Source: Pseudoalteromonas luteoviolacea DSM 6061 (GTDB taxonomy: Bacteria > Pseudomonadota > Gammaproteobacteria > Enterobacterales > Alteromonadaceae). From it: a stretch of DNA of 58,631 nucleotides. Each line of letters begins with the position of its first letter. The stretch's first letter is position 1. A program made the position numbers and the translations under genes. Under the pieces are notes generated by a model. It was not told where the DNA came from, ran no database searches, and saw nothing but the letters and a program-made list of their open reading frames with translations. The DNA is taken from assembly GCF_001625655.1 (NCBI RefSeq), contig NZ_AUYB01000094.1, positions 1-58,631 of the forward strand, given 5' to 3'. Positions 39,001-46,883 of this stretch are shown in pieces.

Positions 39001-40280
39001 AAGGGCCTAACGGACATCAACTGAGCGCGTGTTTTGTTACTCAGGAAGACTACCAAAATGGTAAAGATGCAGACGCACTGCCGGACCAGATAAAACGTTT
39101 TGTGCAATATGAATTGCCGGACTACATGGTACCGAGCCACATGCATCTGCTAGATGCCATGCCATTGACTGCCAACGGTAAAATCGACCGTAAGCAACTG
39201 GCCAAAGTCTCCGTTAAACAACGTGCCGACAAAGTCGAGCCTGAAGGTGAGTTGGAAATTCAAATTCGCCAAATTTGGGCTGAGACTTTGGATATGGACC
39301 CGCAAGATATCGGCGTGACCGATGACTTCTTCGAGATCGGCGGCAACTCCATCAGCGTGTTGAAAATCGCCAACCAGATTGGTGCCCGCACCGGTATCAA
39401 TGTTTCTATGGGCGATATGTTTTTGAAAAAAAACATCCGCGAACTGTCTAGTGAATTGCAGCAAGAAACCATCATGGACGATATGCGTTGTATCATCAAG
39501 TTGAATGACTGCGATAAGCCAGCTAAAGCCTTCTTCGTCCATACTGCCGACGGAACTGTGTACTCCTATCGCAATGTGGCCAAGCTGATGAATGATACAC
39601 ATTCTGTCTACGGTGTGCAGGCCCGCGGCTTGGTTGATAATTCGGTATTGCCGAGCAATCATTACGAGTTGATTGGTGAGTATCTTAATGAAATTCTTAA
39701 AATTCAGCCGGAAGGCCCATACATTATCGGTGGTCATTGCATGGGGGCCTACATCTCTTACGAGTTGGTGCGTTTGCTAGAGGATATGGGTAAGGAGGTT
39801 CTGTCGTTGGTGATCCTCGATGTGCCTGTGGTTATGCACGAAGCCAAAATCAAACTACTTAGGGCCAAGCGCAAACTGCAAAAACCGGGGAGTTGGGCAG
39901 TTAAACTGGCGGTTAAAAAAGACCAATACATACACTATGCCAAAGATGAAAATATTGTCAGAAGCCAACGCGACAAGGATGACAATATGGACTTTAGGGA
40001 GTGGAAAGCAAGGATTGATGAAAATATCAACCAGCTGGTTAACTACGACTATTCCTCAAAAGTGTTGATCCGTTCACATATTACAGTGGTTAGTGCCAAA
40101 GAATTTATTTATGCCCGCAAGACCAAGGAAGATTGGCAGAAAATGACTTTGGGAGATGTGACCTACACAGAGATCTCTGGGGACCACGATTCAATGTTCT
40201 ATCCACCGAATGTGGCTGAGTTACACAAGGCACTGTGGCTAGAAAAATCAGATGAAAAGGCCAATAACAAGGACCAATAA
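36039..40280 (+). CDS. NRPS4: half-C, A/MT, T, Cys-type thioesterase
   Basis: A 1,413-aa terminal synthetase. GTG 36039 is preceded by AAGGA with 8-nt spacing. Residues 1-250 are a degenerate C-terminal lobe of a condensation domain without an active-site motif. The A domain is interrupted between a2 (~345) and a3 (~701) by a methyltransferase (L-E-I-G-C-A-S-G ~475) very like that of NRPS3. Its code reads DIWEITADDK; Glu at 278 and two acidic residues at 330-331 suggest an amine-bearing side chain, possibly Dap, whose genes follow. The carrier is IGGNSI (~1101). The thioesterase has G-H-C-M-G with Cys1234 as nucleophile instead of Ser, an Asp in V-I-L-D-V and His in G-D-H-D-S-M. Cys thioesterases are known in SulM (beta-lactam) and ObiF (beta-lactone). 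It should release, and perhaps cyclise, the peptide. Confidence 0.96.
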   Translation: MSTAGLEKKTNKTQSLGSKVYWKKQLDKLTGVSRIPYDLHGVSHDEGQNESPRSQATSQIEASQFAYVWQLAGKSHHTLHLLLMAGWHLMVNKCSGSKDIAVATPGYSADSAAEQGRMLVIRNSLAEAFDVRELLTQIQEAQVSALKNQTLSYEAISQWMQDKGEGNALRNLVDSAIILDNIQDMKSVPADGFSLVVKASQQGDLMDLSFDYDKQKYSAGFIQKLGDIYGRLLVELAKNVNQKLADISLCSEQERDLILNQFNRQPTPFDDGVSVADLVAQSAAKNPNKVALTHDGEQITYAQLEQRATHIAQYLCEHKKLAFEERVGLIMDRSIDCFAAILGIMKAGGAYVPINDELSNERIVTVLDNAQIRIVFSQAKQIKRLNELQWQGKTFDTFICLDTDDVLNVEEAEQSELMSQQLWHYIGENATDDITGGGWFSSYTGDPIPREEMGEYRENTLNKLEPYLGKDKRILEIGCASGITMFSLAPKVGFYMGTDLSEVIIGKNQERVDSENIDNIKLAAMPAHQISEIEEQDFDVIVINSVIQDFHGHNYLRQVIDKAVAKLGNKGIIFVGDVMDQDRKEALIADLTAYKQQHPQKEVQTKLDWSSELFVSQGFFEDLAQINSAICKVENADKSYTIENELTKFRYDTFIHVDKGQANKPAKPRNKYQDDLSVLKAYNNDDFVSPYKDKFDGNNLAYVIFTSGSTGVPKGAMIEHRGLVNHAQAKIHDMEMNQDSVVAQNASLYFDISVWQYFSALSLGASVHIYGNELILDPEAFLKKVIDDKISILEVVPSYLSVLLDVIGQKQLSFEVLRFLIVTGEIVKPQLVNAWLETFADIPVVNAYGPTEASDDITHHIMSSVVTSDRVSIGRPLHNMSVTIVDDNMNLCPVGVKGEICVAGVGVGRGYLNDPEKTTNVFLDATDKHPRTYKTGDIGAWMDDGTIDFFGRNDQQIKVRGFRVELGDIESAIRRHPAIKEVAVVANEGPNGHQLSACFVTQEDYQNGKDADALPDQIKRFVQYELPDYMVPSHMHLLDAMPLTANGKIDRKQLAKVSVKQRADKVEPEGELEIQIRQIWAETLDMDPQDIGVTDDFFEIGGNSISVLKIANQIGARTGINVSMGDMFLKKNIRELSSELQQETIMDDMRCIIKLNDCDKPAKAFFVHTADGTVYSYRNVAKLMNDTHSVYGVQARGLVDNSVLPSNHYELIGEYLNEILKIQPEGPYIIGGHCMGAYISYELVRLLEDMGKEVLSLVILDVPVVMHEAKIKLLRAKRKLQKPGSWAVKLAVKKDQYIHYAKDENIVRSQRDKDDNMDFREWKARIDENINQLVNYDYSSKVLIRSHITVVSAKEFIYARKTKEDWQKMTLGDVTYTEISGDHDSMFYPPNVAELHKALWLEKSDEKANNKDQ

Positions 40281-40281
40281 A

Positions 40282-41268
40282 ATGAATAATAAAGGACCCT
40301 TTATTGTTACTTCACCCGAGGAACTGGTGATGCGTGACGTCTTTATTGAGATGCCAGACATGTGCCAAGGCAGAGTGATGTTGAAATACGAAGGCTTCAA
40401 TGCAGCAGGCTCGATTAAAATGAAATCGGCATTGAGCATCATCGACCAGATGGAAGCAAGCGGAGAGTTGAAACCCGGATGCGAGATCATTGAGTCGTCT
40501 TCTGGCAACTTGGGCGTAGCGCTGAGCATTATCTGTGCTGCCAGAGGTTACAAATTCACCTGTGTTACCGACCCAGCGTCAACAGAAAATGCTCGTTATG
40601 CCATTCGGGCAACCGGCGCGAATTTGATCATCGTCGAAGAAAGAGACGAAAACGGCGGCTACTTGATGACCCGCCTTAAAACCATAGCGGAGATGTGTGA
40701 ACAGAATCCGAACCTGATTTGGACTAACCAGTATGCCAATCAGGCCAACTGTTTTGCACATTACAGTGCTACAGGCCCTGAGATCCTTGAAGCCTTTCCT
40801 GAAGTGGACTGGTTGTTTATTGGTGCTGGTACTACAGGTACTTTGATGGGTTGTACACGCTTTTTCAAAGAGCACTCACCAAATACCAAAATTGTTGCTG
40901 TAGACACCGAGGGTTCTATTACCTTCGGTGGTGACACCGGGAAGCGTTACATTCCAGGCCTAGGAACCAGCCGAGTACCGCCAATTTGCGATCACGATGA
41001 AGTCGAGCAGGTGCAGATGATTGCAGAGATCATGACTGTCAAAGAATGTCGGTATTGGGCGAGCAAGGGCTATATGTTTGGCGGCTCTACCGGTACCGTT
41101 TTGGCGGCGATACGAGAATATGCCGACCAAATCGGTGCTGATGACACTGTAGTGTGCATTTCACCGGACGGTGGCGAGAAATACTTAAATACTATTTATA
41201 ACCCAAATTGGGTTGAAAAGAATTTGACCAATTTAACAAGAACACCGCAGAGGAAGTTTAACAGATGA
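40282..41268 (+). CDS. sbnA: SbnA-like 2,3-diaminopropionate biosynthesis synthase
   Basis: A 328-aa PLP enzyme of the cysteine-synthase fold. In staphyloferrin B biosynthesis, SbnA joins O-phospho-L-serine and L-glutamate to form N-(1-amino-1-carboxyl-2-ethyl)-glutamate, the first step to L-2,3-diaminopropionate. Visible features are N-A-A-G-S-I-K with the likely PLP lysine Lys46, the substrate loop S-S-G-N-L-G, and the phosphate-binding G-A-G-T-T-G-T. The S-I-K-x-K form is typical of the SbnA subfamily rather than CysK. I chose ATG 40282 because AAGGA ends 8 nt upstream; an in-frame ATG at 40252 lies inside NRPS4 and lacks such a site. It starts 2 bases after NRPS4 and overlaps sbnB by ATGA, so all three are coupled. 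Confidence 0.9.
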   Translation: MNNKGPFIVTSPEELVMRDVFIEMPDMCQGRVMLKYEGFNAAGSIKMKSALSIIDQMEASGELKPGCEIIESSSGNLGVALSIICAARGYKFTCVTDPASTENARYAIRATGANLIIVEERDENGGYLMTRLKTIAEMCEQNPNLIWTNQYANQANCFAHYSATGPEILEAFPEVDWLFIGAGTTGTLMGCTRFFKEHSPNTKIVAVDTEGSITFGGDTGKRYIPGLGTSRVPPICDHDEVEQVQMIAEIMTVKECRYWASKGYMFGGSTGTVLAAIREYADQIGADDTVVCISPDGGEKYLNTIYNPNWVEKNLTNLTRTPQRKFNR

Positions 41269-42284
41269 AATTTGAAGTTATTGGCGGCCAAACTATTGCC
41301 GAGATCATTGCATCAAAACACGACGAAGTGATCGAGCACATCGGGCAGGCCTATCTGGCCTTTCTTCATGGTAACGCGCATAATCCCGACAGCTACTTTT
41401 TACGTTTTGACAAAAAGCCGGATGCGCGCATTATTGCATTGCCGGCTCATATAGATGATGAAGTTAAACTAAGTGGTATTAAGTGGATCTCTAGTTTCCC
41501 ATCTAATTTGCAACGTGCTATCCCTCGAGCTTCAGCCGTATTGATCTTGAATGATTATGAAACTGGGTATCCTTATGCTTGTCTTGAATCCAGCATCATA
41601 AGTGCCGCGAGAACCTCTGCTTCAGCCGTTTTGGCGGCCTATCACTTAAATGATAAAAACAAAGTGATTGATAGCTTGGGTATTGTCGGTACTGGCTTGA
41701 TTGCCCGTTATATTCTCAACTTCTTTGTCGGCAATGGCTGGCAGATCAACCATATTAATCTGTTTGATTTGAATGAAGAATATATTGAAAGCTTCAAAAA
41801 GCGTATTTTAGCCGATTACCCACAGTTCACAGACTCCGATGTGAGTACGAAGAGCTCTACCTCAGAATTGATCAATGGCTCAGGGATGGTAGTTTTTGCT
41901 ACTACCGCCGGCGAGCCGCACGTAACTGATATCGCTTGTTTCTCTCACAACCCTATCGTGTTGCATATATCTCTGCGCGATTTAGCTCCCGAAATCATCT
42001 TAGAAAGCCATAATGTGGTGGATGATGTTGACCATTGTCTCAAAGCACAAACTTCATTGCATTTGACTGAGCAAAGGCAAGGCAATCGCGATTTCGTATA
42101 CAGCTCATTAGCGGAAATCCTCGATGGCAAGCCAGTACCGGAACGTAACCAACCGATTATCTTCTCGCCATTCGGCATGGGAATTTTAGATTTGGCCGTG
42201 GGTAATTTCGTTTATCAGACCGCGACAGAGTCTGGTGATACCCTCGAAGCTCCTAATTTCTTTCATGATATGACGAGAGTTTAA
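41265..42284 (+). CDS. sbnB: SbnB-like dehydrogenase for 2,3-diaminopropionate
   Basis: A 339-aa member of the ornithine cyclodeaminase/mu-crystallin family. SbnB uses NAD+ and water to oxidatively cleave the SbnA product into L-2,3-diaminopropionate and 2-oxoglutarate. The Rossmann motif G-I-V-G-T-G-L-I-A is near residues 145-153; the substrate half precedes it (P-x-Y-A-C-L-E-S, A-R-T-S-A-S-A). The start overlaps the sbnA stop by four bases (ATGA). Together the two enzymes make Dap as an NRPS building block, so at least one A domain in the cluster should load it. Also possible is plain ornithine/alanine-type dehydrogenase activity, but adjacency to the SbnA homologue makes the Dap role strong. 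Confidence 0.9.
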   Translation: MKFEVIGGQTIAEIIASKHDEVIEHIGQAYLAFLHGNAHNPDSYFLRFDKKPDARIIALPAHIDDEVKLSGIKWISSFPSNLQRAIPRASAVLILNDYETGYPYACLESSIISAARTSASAVLAAYHLNDKNKVIDSLGIVGTGLIARYILNFFVGNGWQINHINLFDLNEEYIESFKKRILADYPQFTDSDVSTKSSTSELINGSGMVVFATTAGEPHVTDIACFSHNPIVLHISLRDLAPEIILESHNVVDDVDHCLKAQTSLHLTEQRQGNRDFVYSSLAEILDGKPVPERNQPIIFSPFGMGILDLAVGNFVYQTATESGDTLEAPNFFHDMTRV

Positions 42285-42288
42285 CAAA

Positions 42289-45200
42289 ATGGACTTTTTC
42301 TCTCTTACCCATGCGCAAAAACGGGTATGTTATACAGAAAAACTGCACCCAGGCACGCCGATGAACAATCTCGGCGGTGCCGCCATTTATCGGGGGGAAA
42401 AGGACTTACCTGCCCTGAATATGGCAGTAAATCGACTGTTGGCCAACAACTCAGTTTTTCGTTTGCGCTATCAATGGGTTGATATGGAGCATAAGCAGTA
42501 TGTTGCAGGTTATTCCGAGCAAACGTTTGATGTCGTAGACCTCAGCAATAGTGATGATCCACAGCATGCTTTAAATTGCTGGATGGATAATTTTGCCTCT
42601 TTGCCACTGGACTTTGATCAGGGCCCTTTGTATGACATCAAGCTGATAAAGTTGCCCGATGGGATTGGGTTCTATATCAAATTGCATCACTTTATTGCTG
42701 ACGGTTGGACATTTTTAAAGATTAGCGAGAAAATAGCTGATGGCTACTTGCGTTTAAGCCGAATGCCTACTGGCATGCCAAGTGATGATAGCCCAGAGTT
42801 AAAACTCGGTGAAGATTATCGGTTAGCGGTGACACAAGAGGCCGAATATTTGCTTTCAGATCGCTTTGCTAAAGACCAATCCTACTGGCATAAAAAATAT
42901 GCCACACTGCCGAATTTGAGCGGTTACTCACGGCCGTACAAAAATAAAGATGCTACACGTGGTTCGCGTTTGTCTCGGCCGTTCACAGTTGAATTAAGTC
43001 GTCGGCTCGAACTGCGTGCCGAACAACTTGGTTGCTCCGTTAACACTTTGGTTGTGGCTACTTCCACTTTGATGATGAACAAACGGCTTGGATTGTCCGA
43101 TATTACCGTCGGCGTGCCAGTATTCAACCGCACATCTCGGACGACTAGGGCCATGGCTGGTATGTTTACAAGCACTATGGCATCTCGATTTGAAGTGGAC
43201 AATCAACAGACCACCGATATTTTTATAGGTTATGTCGAAAAGCAGTTGCGGCAAGACTTACGCCATCAAAAGTATCCTTATGACCAACTGGTTCAGGATT
43301 TGGGGCTGGCGCAACACCAGCAAGACGGTTTATTTGGACTGTCTGTCAATTGTTACAATACCCGTAATCTGGAATCCATTTCCGATATTATTATTGAGAA
43401 TGACGAACGCTACAGCGGTCATCAAGCTTATGATTTACAATTTATAGTAAAGCCACAAGCAGGGTCGAGTGTGTACCAGTTGGATGTCGACCATAAACTG
43501 TGTTGCTATAGCGATACGCAAGTAAGTCAGATGGCCGACCAGTTCTTTGCTGTTCTTGAGCAGTTGCTTGTTAGTGAAGTTGATGGCCGAAAGACATTGT
43601 CAGAGGTGACTTTGCTATCACCCGATCTACGTGATTACGTGATCAATGGATTTAATCAACGACAGCAAGATTACCCAGCAAATAAAAGCATCATTGATTT
43701 AGTTAGTGCGCAATGTAACGCAACGCCTGACAGAATTGCCTTGCAGGCACCTTCAAGCCAGTATAGCTATGATGAGCTTGAACAAGCAATATTGAAAATG
43801 GCTGGGTTGCTGCAGTCTAAAGGTATTGAAAAAGGTGATGTGGTGGCTATCATCGCACCGCCGAGCTCTGAGTTAGTGATATCTATTTTGGCAGTACTTA
43901 AGTGCGGTGCTGTCTATTGCCCCATTGATATCGCTACGCCAAATGGACGAATCGACTACATGCTCAACCACGCTGAGGCTAAATTAGTACTGGATATGAG
44001 TGACCAGGATTTGGCTACAGCTGTAGAAACTTTACCACTTGCTCTGACTATTGCACGGCAAGTCAAAGAACCTATATTTCAGCAGCAACAGTGGCCATCA
44101 GTAGCAGGTCAAGACCCGGCTTATATAATTTTTACCTCTGGTTCCACTGGCCACCCCAAAGGGGTTTTAGTACACCATCAAGGAGTTGTGAACTATATCA
44201 GTTGGGCTTCGAAGACTTACCTTTTGGGTGAGCAAGATGCTATGGCGTTTTACTCGTCACCGGCATTTGATTTGACCGTTACTTCAATTTTCAGTCCACT
44301 GATATGTGGTGCCAAAGTCGTGGTTTATGGTGCGGTTGAAAATGGGTTCGTGTTGTTCGATATTCTCAAAGACAATCAATGTACCGTACTTAAACTAACC
44401 CCAGCCCACTTGAATTTGATTAAGACCATGACGTTGCAAGATTCAAAGATACATAGTCTTATTCTTGGGGGAGAAGCGTTGAATCGTCAGTTAGCAGCTC
44501 AAGTCTGTTCAGCGTTTGGTGATGGACTACGTCTCTTTAACGAATATGGCCCTACTGAAACGGTTGTAGGCAGTATGACGTACTTGTTTGACCCGCAACA
44601 TGATGCGGACAATGAAGCCAATACCATAGTAGATGTAGCGATTGGAGTACCGATTGCTAATACCGCCATCTATATTCTGGATGACGACTTGCAGCCGACG
44701 GCTCCAGGCCAGCAAGGTGAGTTATACATTGCTGGAGATGGCGTGACCTTAGGTTACTTAAATTCACCAGAGTTGTCGGAAAAAGCTTTCTTACCAAACC
44801 CCTTTGCTGTAGGGGAACGCATGTACAGAACGGGCGATCAAGCATTCTTTGACGGTTCAGTAATTCATTATCTTGGCCGCAATGACTCCCAAATCAAGGT
44901 CAATGGCTATCGCATAGAATGCGGCGAAATCGAGGCTCAATTGCGTCGACACGATCAGGTAGATGATGCCAAGGTGGTGTTGAAACAGATAAACGCGCAC
45001 TCAACACAGCTATGTGCCTATGTTACGGGGGGAGGAGATGAATGTTTTGATGGGGAAACTTATTTGGCTGCATTTTTTCCAAAGTATATGATCCCCAGTC
45101 ACTTTGTTCGATTGACGGCTTTGCCGTTGACCCATAATGGTAAGGTCGATATTAAAGCCTTACTGGATGTGGAGCTAGAGCAAGCAGCAATTGAAGAAGC

Positions 45201-46836
45201 GCCAGCTGTGGTAGACGCTGTGGTGGCGAGCAAAGCAGCTCAGGCATTGCTTGACGCTGCGGCAAAAGTATTGCAACTGCCGGGGATCAGTCTGGAACAG
45301 CACTTTATTCATCTTGGTGGTGATTCCATCAAAGCCATTCAATTGTCTACTTTATTGCAGGAGAGGGGTTTTGGTTTGAATGTACAAACCATTATGACCC
45401 AGGGGAGATTCAGCGAAATACTGAATGAAGTCGAGTTATTGTCGGTATCCGGCCATGTCAACCAGCAACCAGCGCAAGGCGAGATAGTGGCTAGTCCAAT
45501 CATGCATTGGTACATGAACCAAGAGCAGCCACAAGCTAGTCACTATAACCAGTGCTTGACTTTGCGTCTGAAGAGCTACTTCAGCAAGGAGCATGTAGAA
45601 GAAGCCTTGAATTTTATGATCAATTATCATGATATGTTCAGGTTAAACTATTCATCTGAAGAAAGTACTTATGAATATAACGCCGCGCTTGTTGGAAAGA
45701 CTCTCAGTCTGACGGAGTTTAATCCTAGCCTCGATTTTAGAGCCGATTCCGAATCACTCAGGCGGTTGACTTCATCATTAAGCAAGCAAATTGATTTACA
45801 GAATGGTTGGTTGCTGGCTGCTGGTTGGTATTGTGATAGCGATGCCAATTATCTAATTCTTTGTGCACATCATTTTGCAGTAGACGGTATTTCGTGGCGT
45901 ATTCTGGTCGAGCAACTCTGTGAATTACTGCATCAACTACAGGCTGGTCAAGCATGTGCTTTGGCACCTAAAACGTGTTCTTATGCTGATTGGTCAGCAC
46001 AGCTGAGCCGCAGCGGCTCGTTTCATGAAGAGGTGGGCTTTTGGCAGGCTCAGCTGGATCAAGAGCAGACTCTGGTTACTCAAATCTCTGATGGAACCGA
46101 CACTGATCATTTGGTTCAGTGGCAAAAAAAGCTGCATGTAACATTGGATAGGCACACGACTAATTCGTTGCTTTCAAGCGCCAATAAGAGCTTCTCGACA
46201 ACGCCACAAGAGCTACTATTAGCTGCGCTATCCCAAGCCTTAGCTGAAGTTGACGTTAGTCAAAGCACAAATCAGGTAATCGACCTAGAAACTCATGGAC
46301 GACAGGGATTTGAAACCGAGTTGGCGGGCACCATAGGTTGGTTTACTGCCATTTATCCTTTGTCGCTGCCCATGCAATCTTGTGATTTGGCCAGCCGAGT
46401 AAAGCTCGTGAAAGAATCTTGCAGGCAAATTCCTAATGATGGCATCGGTTTTGGCGTATTGCATCATTTGGAGGGGCTGTTGACCGGAGGAGTGCAAAGA
46501 CGCATTCGGTTTAATTATTTGGGTGACTTTGACCAAATGCTGACCAATGAGCAATTGTCGATTGTTGACTTTCACTTGAGTCAGCATCCAAAACAACGAT
46601 TGTCGAGCTTGATGGACTTTGCATTAGTTATAAAAGATCAACAATTGGTGATTGAGTTGTCTTTCTCTGAGAGGGTGCAAAATACAGAGAATATGAGTGA
46701 CTTACTTACCCGTTATCAGCAATGTATTACTGATTTGGCGAAGTTTTGTGATGAACAAACGAGCGTTGAATTTACACCATCGGATTTTAGTACCGCTGAT
46801 TTGGATTATGATGATCTTGAAGCGTTATTTGAGTAA
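42289..46836 (+). CDS. NRPS5: starter C-A(Asn)-T-E prodrug-cap module
   Basis: A 1,515-aa single-module synthetase predicted to make N-acyl-D-asparagine. The N-terminal C domain (HHFIADG ~132) begins the protein directly with no docking segment, as starter C domains that acylate the first residue do. The A domain (a3 ~611) reads DLTKIGEVGK, the established Asn code. The carrier is of the LGGDSI type (~1008), usual before an epimerase. The E domain has HHFAVDGISW (~1196), E-T-H-G-R, I-G-W-F-T, I-P-N-D-G-I-G-F-G and F-N-Y-L-G. The architecture and size match ClbN of colibactin and the first module of other prodrug systems. Although last in gene order it should act first, passing acyl-D-Asn to NRPS1. 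The acidic tail (D-Y-D-D-L-E-A-L-F-E) may dock there. It lies 47 nt before the peptidase-exporter gene. Confidence 0.96.
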   Translation: MDFFSLTHAQKRVCYTEKLHPGTPMNNLGGAAIYRGEKDLPALNMAVNRLLANNSVFRLRYQWVDMEHKQYVAGYSEQTFDVVDLSNSDDPQHALNCWMDNFASLPLDFDQGPLYDIKLIKLPDGIGFYIKLHHFIADGWTFLKISEKIADGYLRLSRMPTGMPSDDSPELKLGEDYRLAVTQEAEYLLSDRFAKDQSYWHKKYATLPNLSGYSRPYKNKDATRGSRLSRPFTVELSRRLELRAEQLGCSVNTLVVATSTLMMNKRLGLSDITVGVPVFNRTSRTTRAMAGMFTSTMASRFEVDNQQTTDIFIGYVEKQLRQDLRHQKYPYDQLVQDLGLAQHQQDGLFGLSVNCYNTRNLESISDIIIENDERYSGHQAYDLQFIVKPQAGSSVYQLDVDHKLCCYSDTQVSQMADQFFAVLEQLLVSEVDGRKTLSEVTLLSPDLRDYVINGFNQRQQDYPANKSIIDLVSAQCNATPDRIALQAPSSQYSYDELEQAILKMAGLLQSKGIEKGDVVAIIAPPSSELVISILAVLKCGAVYCPIDIATPNGRIDYMLNHAEAKLVLDMSDQDLATAVETLPLALTIARQVKEPIFQQQQWPSVAGQDPAYIIFTSGSTGHPKGVLVHHQGVVNYISWASKTYLLGEQDAMAFYSSPAFDLTVTSIFSPLICGAKVVVYGAVENGFVLFDILKDNQCTVLKLTPAHLNLIKTMTLQDSKIHSLILGGEALNRQLAAQVCSAFGDGLRLFNEYGPTETVVGSMTYLFDPQHDADNEANTIVDVAIGVPIANTAIYILDDDLQPTAPGQQGELYIAGDGVTLGYLNSPELSEKAFLPNPFAVGERMYRTGDQAFFDGSVIHYLGRNDSQIKVNGYRIECGEIEAQLRRHDQVDDAKVVLKQINAHSTQLCAYVTGGGDECFDGETYLAAFFPKYMIPSHFVRLTALPLTHNGKVDIKALLDVELEQAAIEEAPAVVDAVVASKAAQALLDAAAKVLQLPGISLEQHFIHLGGDSIKAIQLSTLLQERGFGLNVQTIMTQGRFSEILNEVELLSVSGHVNQQPAQGEIVASPIMHWYMNQEQPQASHYNQCLTLRLKSYFSKEHVEEALNFMINYHDMFRLNYSSEESTYEYNAALVGKTLSLTEFNPSLDFRADSESLRRLTSSLSKQIDLQNGWLLAAGWYCDSDANYLILCAHHFAVDGISWRILVEQLCELLHQLQAGQACALAPKTCSYADWSAQLSRSGSFHEEVGFWQAQLDQEQTLVTQISDGTDTDHLVQWQKKLHVTLDRHTTNSLLSSANKSFSTTPQELLLAALSQALAEVDVSQSTNQVIDLETHGRQGFETELAGTIGWFTAIYPLSLPMQSCDLASRVKLVKESCRQIPNDGIGFGVLHHLEGLLTGGVQRRIRFNYLGDFDQMLTNEQLSIVDFHLSQHPKQRLSSLMDFALVIKDQQLVIELSFSERVQNTENMSDLLTRYQQCITDLAKFCDEQTSVEFTPSDFSTADLDYDDLEALFE

Positions 46837-46883
46837 AGCCCAGCCCGATAAAAGTATTTCGTGCAGTGTTATTAGGAAGTGAC

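Noticed and set aside
40282..41268. Cysteine synthase (CysK)
   Set aside because: The PLP-lysine motif S-I-K-x-K and the coupled SbnB-like gene fit the SbnA family rather than S-V-K-D-R of CysK.
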